The notes under the pieces are model-generated. The model did no database searches, was not told the origin of the DNA, and was given only the letters and a program-made list of their open reading frames with translations. The translations under genes were made by a program, and so were the position numbers. This document shows positions 16,272 to 25,264 of a stretch of 64,000 bases of DNA, piece after piece; the stretch's first letter is position 1, and each line of letters starts with the position of its first letter. Source of the stretch: an uncultured Rubripirellula sp. (lineage in GTDB: Bacteria > Planctomycetota > Planctomycetia > Pirellulales > Pirellulaceae); the NCBI GenBank assembly GCA_938045805.1, contig CALIBL010000002.1:186001-250000 (forward strand). The letters run 5' to 3'.

Positions 16272-17354
16272 ATGAGCTCGAATCATTCTTCTCCGTCACA
16301 TCGCAGGTTCGACCCTTTCTTCGGTGATTGGGTGATCTTTGCTCCCATTAGAGAAGAGCGACCTGATGATTACGAAAAGAACAAACATTTAGAATGCAAC
16401 TCTGAGGCGTGCCCGTTTTGTGTGGGCCACGAATCCCAGACACCACCGAGTTTGTGGGTTGGCAAAGCCAGCAATGGAACACTCTCCACTATTCAACGAG
16501 AGCACTCAGGGCAGGTGCTTTGCAACGAAGATTGGAAAGTGAGAGTTTTCCGCAATCGATTTCCAGCGATTCCGACTACCCAACAGAGCATTCATGATAA
16601 AAGCCAAATATCGGCGGTCTCCCCAACCGAAATAGTTGGTGGCCATGAGGTAATCGTTGACACCCCGATACATACCGATCGAGTTAGCGAGACTTCGATC
16701 AATGAATCAAGATTACTACTTCGGGCGATTCGTGACCGCATAGCTTGGTGGAACCAAGGTAAAAATATCAGACACGTCACCGTCTTTAAAAACTGTGGTG
16801 CATCGGCGGGAGCATCTTTGCATCATTCTCATTGCCAACTTATCGCCAGTGATCATTACCCAAAACAAGTCCAAGGACTTCTTAACCGATCTCGATTATT
16901 TACGAAGAAATACGGGCAATGTCTTCTGTGCAACGAAACTTACGCTGAGTTAGAAGATAACTCGCGAACAATCTTTCGAGGAAAATCGATTGCAGCTTAC
17001 TGTCCGTATGCAAGCCGCTTCCCAATGCAAGTAAGAATTGCGCCGCTCGATCATCAAGCACAGATAGAAGAATCGTCGAGTGACACACTTGATGAAACTG
17101 CAATGGTGGTTCGTAGATCAGTGCTGGCCCTTCAGCAACTCTTCCCTAACATCGCTTACAACTTAGTTTTTTCAAACCTGCCACCCAGAAAAAAAAAGTA
17201 CGCCCTCTCTTTTCACTGGTCAGTTGACCTATGCCCGAGATCCTCAAGCATTGCAGGTTTTGAAATCGCTACTGGCAATATGATCAATTGCGTGCTCCCC
17301 GAGAAAGCGGCGGAAATGTATCTCAGGCAGCTAAATCTTAACCTGATAGATTAG
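16272..17354 (+). CDS. galT: Galactose-1-phosphate uridylyltransferase-family protein
   Basis: This enzyme family exchanges UMP between UDP-glucose and galactose-1-phosphate in the Leloir pathway. The catalytic HxHxQ motif is present in LHHSHCQL (His185, His187, Gln189). The zinc-binding CPFCVGHE occurs near residue 46, and a second cysteine pair (CLLC) sits near 218. The length of 360 is normal. The N-terminal phrase RRFDPFFGDWVIFAPIREERP is the usual opening. Placement after glgA suggests sugar-nucleotide or glycogen metabolism. Related family members use ADP-sugars, so the exact substrate is uncertain. It ends 7 bases before the stop of the converging histidine kinase gene. Confidence 0.88.
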   Translation: MSSNHSSPSHRRFDPFFGDWVIFAPIREERPDDYEKNKHLECNSEACPFCVGHESQTPPSLWVGKASNGTLSTIQREHSGQVLCNEDWKVRVFRNRFPAIPTTQQSIHDKSQISAVSPTEIVGGHEVIVDTPIHTDRVSETSINESRLLLRAIRDRIAWWNQGKNIRHVTVFKNCGASAGASLHHSHCQLIASDHYPKQVQGLLNRSRLFTKKYGQCLLCNETYAELEDNSRTIFRGKSIAAYCPYASRFPMQVRIAPLDHQAQIEESSSDTLDETAMVVRRSVLALQQLFPNIAYNLVFSNLPPRKKKYALSFHWSVDLCPRSSSIAGFEIATGNMINCVLPEKAAEMYLRQLNLNLID

Positions 17355-17361
17355 GGACTAA

Positions 17362-18096
17362 TCAGCCTTGCAAGCGTTTCGGTATTGGGAATTCAAGAAC
17401 GAACTTTGTACCCCTACCAACCTCGCTCTGAACGCTAATTCTCCCCCCGTGAGACTCAATGATTCTTCGCGCCGTCGGTAAGCCCAAACCGGTGCCACCA
17501 TCCTTGGTGCTGTAGAAAGGTTCGAACATATGCAAAACGGTGACATCATCAACACCGCGGCCGGTATCAATGAGATCCAACGCAACACTAGTCCGTGTGC
17601 TGTAAGTCCTAACCACTAGTTGGCCTCCGGTAGACATTGCTTCGATTGCATTTTTAACCAAGTTCATCAAAGCAGCCTGCAAGGAGTCACTATGTAATAG
17701 AATCGAAGGTAAATCCGCGTCTAGGTACTTCTCAATATCAACTCCCTCCTGCTCTGCTTGAGCTTGATAGGCTCGCAAAACCATATCAATCTGGTCGTTG
17801 AGACTACCCGAGACCAGATCGATATCACGCAGTCTGGTGTACCGCAAAAAGTCTCTTAGCAGCGACTCCATCCGTTCGCACTGACCACGAACAATATCAA
17901 TTCGGTTCACAAGGCGTCGGCTCAAACGAGAATCGATCTCTGCTAAGTCTTCACTCAGCAGGTCGATATTCATGTGTATCACTGAAAGAGGGTTTTTTAT
18001 TTCATGAGCCAACGATCCAGCTAATTCCGCTAATTCTTCGTAACGGGCACGCATCGGGTCAAGTTCACTACTCTTCTTTTGGCTGGATTCGTTCAT
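17362..18096 (-). CDS. Soluble sensor histidine kinase, NtrB-like core
   Basis: This 244-residue protein consists of little more than a kinase core. The H-box is LAGSLAHEIKNPLSVIHMN near residue 30, the N-box NLVKNAIEAM near 147, the G1 box DTGRGV, the F-box FEPFYSTKDGG and the G2 box GTGLGLPTARRI. The dimerisation helix begins almost at the N-terminus (RARYEELAELA), so it has no sensory PAS, HAMP or membrane domain. It must take its input from a partner protein. No response regulator is adjacent; the Asp-less receiver at 3548 is 14 kb away. It is transcribed divergently from the dapL-like gene. Confidence 0.9.
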   Translation of the reverse strand: MNESSQKKSSELDPMRARYEELAELAGSLAHEIKNPLSVIHMNIDLLSEDLAEIDSRLSRRLVNRIDIVRGQCERMESLLRDFLRYTRLRDIDLVSGSLNDQIDMVLRAYQAQAEQEGVDIEKYLDADLPSILLHSDSLQAALMNLVKNAIEAMSTGGQLVVRTYSTRTSVALDLIDTGRGVDDVTVLHMFEPFYSTKDGGTGLGLPTARRIIESHGGRISVQSEVGRGTKFVLEFPIPKRLQG

Positions 18097-18378
18097 CTTC
18101 GTAGCTGTTTCGTAATTTAAGATGCACCGATGTAACGTTTGATTTTACCTTAAAACCATGTTCTCACGTCTCCAATACCCATCACCCCAGTGATCAATTT
18201 TTATCAACAGGTAGAACCAGCTGCGGACAGTCTCTGCGTTCGGAACCCCGCTCTTCTGCCGCCGTTCTTTTGGGGACCCAATAGAAATACCAGCTAGTTT
18301 TGCTACGATTTTGGAGTTATATGCCCTTATCATTTGTGGACCGATCCACCAACGCAACCAATAGGCAACCCTTTCACA

Positions 18379-19638
18379 ATGACTGACTCAGCGCAGAAAG
18401 CAAACACAGATCCTTATTTTCAAACCCTGTTTGCTGATCGCATCGGAGGTGCGAACTACGGGAAAGATACCGAAATTTATAAGTTTGAAAAAATCAAACG
18501 TGCAAAACGAAAGGCCCTTGCAGATCACCCCACACGGGCCCTCCTAGATTTTGGAATCGGTGAAAATGATGCCATGGCGGATGAAGCCGTTCGCAAGGTG
18601 ATGGCAGAGGAGATTAACAAGGTGGAGAACCGAGGATATGCCGATAACGGTGTAGCTGAGTTCAAAGATGCCGCAGCAAGATTTATGAAAAGAAAATTTG
18701 GTGTTGAACTTGACGCAACAACACAAATCAATCATTGCATTGGCAGCAAACCTGCCTACGCCATGCTACCCGCTTGCTTCATTAATCCGGGAGACGTCAC
18801 GCTAATGACCGTTCCGGGCTATCCCGTCGCTGCTACTCACACTCGATATTATGGTGGCGAAGTCTATAAGTTACCCTTGCTAGCAGAAAATAACTTCTTG
18901 CCGGATCTCGACTCGATACCCGATGACATTTACCGCCGCGCGAAACTACTGGTATTGAACTATCCTAATTCACCAACAGGTCAAACTGCCCCAAATGAGT
19001 TCTACGAGAAAGTAGTAGGCTTGGCAAAAGAGAAATCCTTTGTCGTCGTACAGGACGCTGCACATATTCTCTTGACCTTCGATGGTGAACCTCGCAGTTT
19101 CCTACAAACTCCCGGTGCGATCGATGTTGGAGTTGAAGTGCACTCCATGAGTAAAGGCTACGATATGATTGGCTGGCGAATGGGATTTGTTTGTGGTAAT
19201 TCCCGAATCGTTTCCGCGTTTTCTGACGTTAAAGACAACAGCGATAGCGGCCAATTCATAGCGACTCAGAAGGCAGCAGCGGCCGCCTTAGATGACGATT
19301 CCATCCCCAATAAAATCAACAAGAAGTACCGCCGCCGACTTCAAAAGCTTGTTGCTACCCTGAACGAATGTGGGTTTGAGTGTGAAATGCCAGGCGGCAC
19401 CTACTTCCTCTACACCAAATCACCAACGGGCTCGGCAAGCGGCGAGAAGTTCGATGCGGCAGAGGACGCTACAAGACACCTAATTGAAGAACACGGAATC
19501 GTCACGGTGCCGTGGGATGATGCAGGAAGCTTCCTTAGGTTCAGCGTTACCTATGTTGCGAATTCTGAAGCGGAGGAAGATGCGCTGATGGAAGAAACCA
19601 AGTTGCGACTTAAAAGTGCAGGCCTGACTTGGGCTTAA
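18379..19638 (+). CDS. dapL: PLP-dependent aminotransferase, LL-diaminopimelate aminotransferase type
   Basis: This fold-type I aminotransferase probably converts tetrahydrodipicolinate to LL-diaminopimelate for lysine and cell-wall synthesis. I chose the ATG at 18379 over a TTG at 18334. It has the early phrase FADRIGGANYGKDTEIYKFEKIKRAK and LDFGIGENDAMAD, similar to LL-DAP aminotransferases. The PLP-binding lysine is Lys259 in HSMSKGYDMIGWRMGF. NYPNSPTGQ and FLRFSVTYV cover the other cofactor and substrate contacts. The DapL assignment rests on the N-terminal resemblance and on its known occurrence in planctomycetes; another amino-donor specificity cannot be excluded. Confidence 0.8.
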   Translation: MTDSAQKANTDPYFQTLFADRIGGANYGKDTEIYKFEKIKRAKRKALADHPTRALLDFGIGENDAMADEAVRKVMAEEINKVENRGYADNGVAEFKDAAARFMKRKFGVELDATTQINHCIGSKPAYAMLPACFINPGDVTLMTVPGYPVAATHTRYYGGEVYKLPLLAENNFLPDLDSIPDDIYRRAKLLVLNYPNSPTGQTAPNEFYEKVVGLAKEKSFVVVQDAAHILLTFDGEPRSFLQTPGAIDVGVEVHSMSKGYDMIGWRMGFVCGNSRIVSAFSDVKDNSDSGQFIATQKAAAAALDDDSIPNKINKKYRRRLQKLVATLNECGFECEMPGGTYFLYTKSPTGSASGEKFDAAEDATRHLIEEHGIVTVPWDDAGSFLRFSVTYVANSEAEEDALMEETKLRLKSAGLTWA

Positions 19639-19785
19639 GATCCTCAATCGAACTTACCGTTTGAGCTTATTGCAATGCAAGAAAAAGGTCGCACTGATGA
19701 CCAAAACCTTGCCCAATACGAGCTCCATCCGTGATAAAAGGCCATCAAATTCCAAAAATGTCTTTCAAATGGCTGGAAGCGCACG

Positions 19786-19821
19786 AAAAAAGGCACTTGC
19801 CGAATCTTTTCGACAAGTGCC
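19786..19821 (-). terminator. Intrinsic terminator of rpsT
   Basis: GGCACTTG (19792-19799) pairs perfectly with CAAGTGCC (19814-19821). After one mismatch an inner CGAA/TTCG stem closes a TCTT loop. Read on the minus strand, the hairpin is followed by six T residues (A-run 19786-19791 on the plus strand). It begins 26 bases beyond the rpsT stop. Confidence 0.88.
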
Positions 19822-19847
19822 GCGATTTAAGGTTATCAAGATAGCTA

Positions 19848-20111
19848 CTAGCCAGCAGATTTGATGAGCTTGACCAAGCGACTCTTTGTTCTTGCCGCTG
19901 CGTTTCGATGGATCAATCGTCGGCTAGCTGCCTGATCAATGGATTTCTGGGCTCGTCGAAATTCAGTCTGAGCAGTTTCTGAATCTCCTGCCTTCACTGC
20001 ATCATGGACACGACGAATTTGTGATCGGAGACTACTACGAGTTGATCGATTCAGTAATCTTTGTGCTTCGCTCTGGCGAAGTCTCTTTTTTGCGCTGGCG
20101 GTATTTGGCAT
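19848..20111 (-). CDS. rpsT: Ribosomal protein bS20
   Basis: This is a small-subunit protein that binds 16S rRNA early in assembly. The 87-residue basic helical protein begins MPNTASAKKRLRQSEAQRLLNRSTRSSLRSQIRRV and ends in HRNAAARTKSRLVKLIKSAG, the classic pattern of S20. The length matches the family. It is a single-gene unit with a clear terminator immediately downstream, and is divergent from the CobA-HemD gene 56 bases away. Confidence 0.97.
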   Translation of the reverse strand: MPNTASAKKRLRQSEAQRLLNRSTRSSLRSQIRRVHDAVKAGDSETAQTEFRRAQKSIDQAASRRLIHRNAAARTKSRLVKLIKSAG

Positions 20112-20167
20112 CTTGTAAGGACGTATTAAACGTCGGCTAGCTAGAAAGAAATAAACAGACGATTTTT

Positions 20168-21742
20168 ATGCGGTCGAGTAGTATGGCTTCCGAGTCGCCC
20201 GCTGTCCAGACTCGATATTCGACAGGCACAATGCAAATGATGAATGGACGTGTTTTTCTAATCGGCGCAGGCCCAGGCGATCCTAGCCTGCTCACCATAC
20301 GGGGTGCTCAATTGCTCCGAAGCGCTGATGTAGTGCTGTACGACGGCCTCTGCAACCCAGAAATTCTTACCCACGCCCCCCAAGCCCTTCAAATATGTGT
20401 GGGGAAACACGGACAAACCAGAATTTGGAAGCAGCAGGAAATCATCAAGGAAATGATCCAGCACGCCTCTGCGGGCAAAGTAGTTGCCCGCCTAAAGGGG
20501 GGTGATCCTGCGATATTTGCGCGAACGGCAGAAGAAATCGATGCTTTATCGGAAGCGGGAATCGAATTTGAAGTGGCTCCCGGAATCACCGCAGCACTCG
20601 CTGCAGGCTCCTTCGCTGGCATTCCGGTGACGCATCGGAAGCACTCATCCGCGGTGGCTTTGATAACCGGACATGAAGAACAGGGAAAAACAGATTCGTC
20701 ATTAGATTGGGAGGCATTGGCGAGATTTCCGGGGACTTTGGTCATCTATATGGGGGTGACCACCTCCAAAACATGGACAGAAAACTTGATCAAAGGCGGT
20801 TTATCGCCAGACACCCCAGTGGCCATTGTCCGAAGGTGCAGCTTACCCGACCAGCAAGTCTTTCGATGTCCATTACGAGAGATCCCGCAGGTGCTTGGTA
20901 AAGGAAACCAAATACGTCCGCCCGTGATTGTGATTATCGGTGCCGTCGCAGATCTACAACCAAACGCTCTCCAGAAATTTTCAAATCAACGACCCCTCTC
21001 AGGTCAGACCATTCTCATTACAAGACCAATTGAACAGGCTGCCTCCCTTGCGATACCACTTCAGAATCTCGGGGCTAATGTGATGATTCAACCGATGATT
21101 AAGATCTCCACGCCGAAAGATTGGTCAGAAGTTGACGGGGTGATAAACACAATCGATCAATGGAGTGCGATGGTTTTTTGCAGCCAAAACGGTGTTCGAT
21201 ATTTCATCGATCGGCTTCATCAAAAAAACTTGGACTGTCGACACCTAGCTGGCTTAAAAATCGCCGCGGTAGGATCAAAGACAGAGAAGGCATTGCGAAG
21301 CCATGGGATTATTGCTGATGTTGTTCCAGAGCAATTCAATGGAGAGAAACTAGCAGAGAGCCTTTCATGTATCGCAACTAATGCCCGAGTGCTGATTGTT
21401 CGAGCGAGTCGCGGAAATAACAGAATTGCTGATTTGCTTGTGAATGCTGGAGCAGAGGTAAAACAAATCGTTGCTTATGAGCATCAGGATGTCACACCAA
21501 ATAACGACGAACTTAATAACAAAATGATTCGAGGCGAAATTGATTGGGTCACCGCGATGAGTAGCGAAACGGTCAGGAACCTTGTCCGATGCTTTGGCAA
21601 GTCCCTAAACACAACGAGACTTGCAACAATCAGTCCAGCGACCTCATTGGTCGCGAAAGATGCCGGACTCAAAGTAGAAGCCGAAGCCAATCCTTACACT
21701 TCGCAAGGCTTGATTCAAGCAATCTTGGAGGCAGTTGAATGA
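20168..21742 (+). CDS. cobA-hemD: Fused uroporphyrinogen-III C-methyltransferase / uroporphyrinogen-III synthase
   Basis: This is a two-domain enzyme of tetrapyrrole synthesis. The N-terminal half (about residues 25-265) is a SUMT/CobA methyltransferase with GAGPGDPSLLT, VVARLKGGDPAIFAR and YMGV motifs; it makes precorrin-2 for sirohaem or cobalamin. The C-terminal half (about 275-524) is HemD-like, beginning GQTILITRPIEQAASLAIPL, which cyclises hydroxymethylbilane to uroporphyrinogen III. The start may be at 20168, 20183 or as late as 20240, where the conserved domain opens (NGRVFLIGAGPG); no ribosome site decides. The stop overlaps the next gene by ATGA, so the CMD-like protein is translationally coupled. 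Confidence 0.92.
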   Translation: MRSSSMASESPAVQTRYSTGTMQMMNGRVFLIGAGPGDPSLLTIRGAQLLRSADVVLYDGLCNPEILTHAPQALQICVGKHGQTRIWKQQEIIKEMIQHASAGKVVARLKGGDPAIFARTAEEIDALSEAGIEFEVAPGITAALAAGSFAGIPVTHRKHSSAVALITGHEEQGKTDSSLDWEALARFPGTLVIYMGVTTSKTWTENLIKGGLSPDTPVAIVRRCSLPDQQVFRCPLREIPQVLGKGNQIRPPVIVIIGAVADLQPNALQKFSNQRPLSGQTILITRPIEQAASLAIPLQNLGANVMIQPMIKISTPKDWSEVDGVINTIDQWSAMVFCSQNGVRYFIDRLHQKNLDCRHLAGLKIAAVGSKTEKALRSHGIIADVVPEQFNGEKLAESLSCIATNARVLIVRASRGNNRIADLLVNAGAEVKQIVAYEHQDVTPNNDELNNKMIRGEIDWVTAMSSETVRNLVRCFGKSLNTTRLATISPATSLVAKDAGLKVEAEANPYTSQGLIQAILEAVE

Positions 21743-22047
21743 TTCCAAAATCCTATCGGGCAATGCATCGACAGTATCCTGAAATGATGCAAGCCTATGA
21801 AGATTTTAGTAACGCAACCAAGAAAGTCGGACCCCTATCAGAGCGAGAGATAGCGTTGGTCAAACTCGGTATCTCCATCGGTGCTGGTCTTGAAGGAGCG
21901 GCAAAATCCCACGCGAGGAAAGCAATTAAGGCAGGGTGCACGGAAGATGATCTCTACCACGTCGCTATCGCATGTGCACCAACCATTGGTTTCCCAACCA
22001 TGATGCGTGCTAGATCTTGGCTCAAAGAAGCAATTGAGAATGCTTAA
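21739..22047 (+). CDS. Carboxymuconolactone decarboxylase-like (AhpD-fold) small protein
   Basis: This 102-residue helical protein matches the CMD/AhpD fold: LSEREIALVKLGISIGAGLEGAAKSHARKAIKAGCTEDDLYHV, then an ATxGFPT-like turn. In peroxidase-type members the segment before the His reads CxxC; here it is GLEGAAKSH, so the redox pair is absent and thiol peroxidase activity is unlikely. The start codon overlaps the stop of the CobA-HemD gene, and its own stop overlaps the start of mobA by 8 bases, so the three genes are tightly coupled. Its role between sirohaem and molybdenum cofactor genes is unknown. Confidence 0.78.
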   Translation: MIPKSYRAMHRQYPEMMQAYEDFSNATKKVGPLSEREIALVKLGISIGAGLEGAAKSHARKAIKAGCTEDDLYHVAIACAPTIGFPTMMRARSWLKEAIENA

Positions 22048-22660
22048 TAAAAACTTACCCGCTGTGAATCAGGCTCTACTCGGGGTGGTTCTCAATGGTG
22101 GAAAATCAAGCCGAATGGGTCGTGATAAATCAACACTCGTGACACCCGACGGTCGACTTTTTCTAGATCTTGCGATGAATCGGTTCAATGGTGTTTGCAG
22201 AAAGCACGTACTTTCGATTGGATCCTCTGGCACAACATTCAAAAGCGATGGGGCAGCACTTACCGTGCGTGACACGCATGAAGCGCGAGGTCCTCTAGGT
22301 GGCATCTCATCCTGCATCAATTACGCCTCATCGCACGGTTTTGCAGCTTGCTTCTTTACGCCAATTGATATGCCGTTCGTAGCACGCGAACACCTCTTGC
22401 ATCTGAGGGAAAAATGGCTCAGATCACCACATCGAATCGTGTGCGCCTTCAATCCAACACGGAACTCAATTGAACCACTGTTCTCGATCGTCCCAGCTTC
22501 ATTTCGTCGAACAATTGAAGAGAGAATTCAGTCCTCACGACTTTCGGTAGAAGGCTGGATCAAAGACCAACACCCTCTGTGTGTTTCGATGGATGCAAAT
22601 GCACTAAAGAATATTAATAATCCGACTGATTACACTCGATTGCTGGCGGCAAGCGAATGA
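22040..22660 (+). CDS. mobA: Molybdenum cofactor guanylyltransferase
   Basis: This enzyme adds GMP to molybdopterin to make the guanine dinucleotide cofactor of the DMSO-reductase family. The nucleotide-binding motif is LNGGKSSRMGRDKS at about residues 18-31. RGPLGGISSCI and TPIDMPFV follow, where the Asp binds magnesium. The ATG at 22040 overlaps the end of the CMD-like gene. Length 206 is normal for MobA. The companion gene moeA lies 2.6 kb downstream on the same strand, beyond an inverted TadE/TadG-like operon. The coupling with CobA-HemD would fit sirohaem-plus-Moco enzymes such as assimilatory nitrate and nitrite reductases, but none is in the window. Confidence 0.88.
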   Translation: MLNKNLPAVNQALLGVVLNGGKSSRMGRDKSTLVTPDGRLFLDLAMNRFNGVCRKHVLSIGSSGTTFKSDGAALTVRDTHEARGPLGGISSCINYASSHGFAACFFTPIDMPFVAREHLLHLREKWLRSPHRIVCAFNPTRNSIEPLFSIVPASFRRTIEERIQSSRLSVEGWIKDQHPLCVSMDANALKNINNPTDYTRLLAASE

Positions 22661-22672
22661 TAGTTTCCCCTG

Positions 22673-23119
22673 CTAATTTGTGCTCTCACGACGCATCACC
22701 GTCTCCACTAACATCTCCCCGTCGGAAAACAAAAAATAATTTGGCACCCAGCTAACGGAACCCATATCTAAGCGAACTCGTACCGTGACATTTGCACCGG
22801 GCTCCGATACTTCTATCGCTGCAGGAACGGTCTCAATCACCGCATTCGGTAACTCAAAGGCTGATAGCTCCTGATTGATCTGATTGATCACATCTTGTGT
22901 TGTTGCGTTTGGCCGTACTGCCACCCTCGCTCCTTCACGTGTGGCATGCGTTACGGTCTGCTTGACCATTGAAACTCTGCTAATTTCAATCAGGCCAAAT
23001 GTAAAAAGAATCATCACCGGAGCGATTGAAGCAAATTCGACAACTGCAGCACCAAACCTTACCACCCGTTGGTGACGGGAAGAAATTGGACGACTTCTTT
23101 TCTGACAATCAATACTCAT
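22673..23119 (-). CDS. TadE-like pseudopilin
   Basis: This 148-residue protein has a basic N-terminus and then the TadE signature GAAVVEFASIAPVMILFTFGLIEISRVSM with the invariant Glu near residue 28 inside one hydrophobic helix. TadE-type proteins are processed and exported with the tight-adherence (Flp) pilus. The C-terminal domain is short beta-rich. An GGAG ribosome site lies 6 bases before the ATG at 23119. The gene begins only 3 bases after the TadG-like stop, so they form an operon. No TadA, B, C, V or Z gene is nearby. Confidence 0.85.
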   Translation of the reverse strand: MSIDCQKRSRPISSRHQRVVRFGAAVVEFASIAPVMILFTFGLIEISRVSMVKQTVTHATREGARVAVRPNATTQDVINQINQELSAFELPNAVIETVPAAIEVSEPGANVTVRVRLDMGSVSWVPNYFLFSDGEMLVETVMRRESTN

Positions 23120-23122
23120 TGT

Positions 23123-24301
23123 TCACTCCACAAGAATCACAGGAGTAAACAGATGCGTTGAAAAGGTACTACCGTCATGATCAACTCGAGCGTTTCTAGC
23201 TAAGATTTTCTGTGGCTGAACGATCACACGCTTTGTCTCTTTTTTTCCGGTCAGCTTTACGTCGAGTATGCGAACACCTTCCCATCGAACAATGGTGAAA
23301 GTGGCGTTATTGCCGTTGCCGAAGACGTGAGTGTAAATGGGTATGATTCGAACTTGGCCAATCAGTGTTGCAAGCTCATCTTTAATACCTGCGCTGATAC
23401 CGGTATCACCATTAAGCATCAACTCGCCTGCGTTATCGAATTCGAGAGGCTTACCCAAATCCAAAAGATCCTGCCGCGAGATGCCATGTAGAACCTGCCT
23501 GGCTAGATCGTTAGTGCTATTATCTTCTCCACCAATGTCAACGGTTCCGCGGTTGCCGGGAGAGCCTGTTCCTTGTGGGTATAAATTTGCCTCGAATTGA
23601 CCATCAGCCCCGACCGTAACCTCTCCATCTTGATACTGGTAATGATCTGATGTAGTTCCCTCAACAGCGGACAGCCAAGTTTCCATATCAAGAGCGATGG
23701 GTAAAATATCCACTGATTCGCCGGAATCAGGAACATAAAATCCACTGATGGATTGAAACATGGCAGCCGTAGCAGAGACCTGCAAACTCTGAGTACTACG
23801 CCCAGTCAATGCGCCAAAAAATAGTGGTAATTCGCCATTAGCCGATGCATCGCGTCGCAGTGTCACTTTGACTGCATTAGCGTTAGCGAGATTTCCGACC
23901 TGCAATGGCCCACCACTTTCGTAGGTGCCAACCTCCACATCTTCCCCAAACAATGTTGCATAACTCTCGCCAACTAAGTTCTGCTGTGAGACAGCGTTAC
24001 AAGCTCCCAAAATAGATTGTGGATCACACTCACCTCCACTTCCTGATTGGTATTGCTCATAAAGATCCCAGCATCCAGCCATCGCTGCTGCATCGGCTGA
24101 TCGCCTAAGTTCTGTCTGCACGAGTCGTACGTAACCGAGGTCCATGCTAACCGCAGTAAGTCCAACGACGGCAAGTGACAGAAAGATCCCAAGAACCAAC
24201 GCACTGCCTGTTCGTTGACGATACTGCGGACCACCCGGTACTGAATACTTAGAACGAGGGCGTTCGTGGGGCGTTTTACTGGTTAGAGCAAACATAGCCA
24301 T
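23123..24301 (-). CDS. TadG-like protein with N-terminal TadE/Flp-type helix
   Basis: This 392-residue protein begins at the ATG at 24301, supported by GGAGGG (24308-24313 on the plus strand) six bases upstream. A frame open further upstream to 24415 overlaps the preceding gene and is less likely. The N-terminus has a basic stretch, then GSALVLGIFLSLAVVGLTAVSMDLGYVRLVQTELRRSADAAAMAGC, the typical Tad-associated helix followed by the ADAAALAG motif. The remainder (about 100-392) is beta-rich and exported. Minor pilin or envelope function of the Tad system is likely from the family. Confidence 0.8.
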   Translation of the reverse strand: MAMFALTSKTPHERPRSKYSVPGGPQYRQRTGSALVLGIFLSLAVVGLTAVSMDLGYVRLVQTELRRSADAAAMAGCWDLYEQYQSGSGGECDPQSILGACNAVSQQNLVGESYATLFGEDVEVGTYESGGPLQVGNLANANAVKVTLRRDASANGELPLFFGALTGRSTQSLQVSATAAMFQSISGFYVPDSGESVDILPIALDMETWLSAVEGTTSDHYQYQDGEVTVGADGQFEANLYPQGTGSPGNRGTVDIGGEDNSTNDLARQVLHGISRQDLLDLGKPLEFDNAGELMLNGDTGISAGIKDELATLIGQVRIIPIYTHVFGNGNNATFTIVRWEGVRILDVKLTGKKETKRVIVQPQKILARNARVDHDGSTFSTHLFTPVILVE

Positions 24302-24351
24302 TTTAAACCCTCCTAACGTCTCACAAATGTAGAAGATGGAACGCTGCCAGA

Positions 24352-24993
24352 TCACTGGGATTCCGGTAAATCGATGGTGGTCATACTCCCATTCAATCGA
24401 AAAAGACGCACACATTTAAGCTTGGCCATCTGAACTCGATTCTTTCCAAAGCCAATGTCTACATTTCCGATGCTATCTTCATAGTTGTATTGGTCCAGAT
24501 TGTTGGTCGCCGAACCCTCAATCTGAACTAGATACTCAGGACCTCCAAACTGACCCCACTCCTGACATAAACCATCTTTCACAGCAAACATTAACTTCCC
24601 ATCAACCACCGCCATTACGTTGGTCCAAGTCAATGTGTCGCTGGGGAGTGAAAGCGTAATTTGTTGGTCACTGCGTTCCTCATCAACCATGTTTTCGTTG
24701 TTTACCGCAGCAACGTGAAACCCTCCCGCAGAGAAAACATCGTCCGCTGCATAATTCATTTGCAGCTGAAAGTAGGTATCTGATTTCGTGCTATCCGGAG
24801 TAACAAAGAAAGTCACCTGCGGAGAATAAATACTCGGATCAGGTTGATAAGTCCGCAACTCCCAGTCTTCTTCTACCTTCCAGATATCGTTTTCTTGAGC
24901 TCGTACGAGAGAAATCTCTCCGAGAAAACTGATCAGAAAGATTGAAAGAAGGCAGTTAAAGAAAACCCCTCGTTGAAATAAATCAAAAGCCAT
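24352..24993 (-). CDS. Exported protein of unknown function in the TadE/TadG operon
   Basis: I do not recognise this 213-residue protein. It starts at the ATG at 24993, where GGAG lies 8 bases upstream; a GTG at 25002 is in frame. A signal peptide runs to about residue 33 (FFNCLLSIFLISFLGEISLVRAQ). The mature part is rich in aromatic and acidic residues with few charged clusters, and has two cysteines that could pair (LCQEW, LKCVR). It is 50 bases upstream of the TadG-like gene and transcribed the same way, so it may be a surface partner of the pseudopilins. Confidence 0.65.
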   Translation of the reverse strand: MAFDLFQRGVFFNCLLSIFLISFLGEISLVRAQENDIWKVEEDWELRTYQPDPSIYSPQVTFFVTPDSTKSDTYFQLQMNYAADDVFSAGGFHVAAVNNENMVDEERSDQQITLSLPSDTLTWTNVMAVVDGKLMFAVKDGLCQEWGQFGGPEYLVQIEGSATNNLDQYNYEDSIGNVDIGFGKNRVQMAKLKCVRLFRLNGSMTTIDLPESQ

Positions 24994-25264
24994 ACCAACC
25001 ACTCCAATTCGTCGTGATCAAAGACGGTTTGGACAAAGAAACTAAACCTTTGCCCAGAATGAAACGAGGCTATAGGGACATTTTTCCCCATCAGAACCCT
25101 ATGTCAGCTTTTTGGTGAAGGCAAATCTTTGGTCAAATTTTCCCAATTTAAATTTTTCGTGATACCACACTGGCGTGTTCCTTATCGTTGCACCCTACCG
25201 ACAGGTGAACGATTTGCGACAATATTTCGAATCCACAGCAGAAAACCGGCTACCACCCAAACCC

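Noticed and set aside
18097-18378. Minus-strand frame of 70 codons in the histidine kinase/dapL gap
   Set aside because: It has no recognisable features and lies in a divergent promoter region.
22673-24993. Complete Tad pilus locus
   Set aside because: Only TadE- and TadG-like genes and an exported protein are present; no ATPase, secretin or prepilin peptidase gene is in the window.
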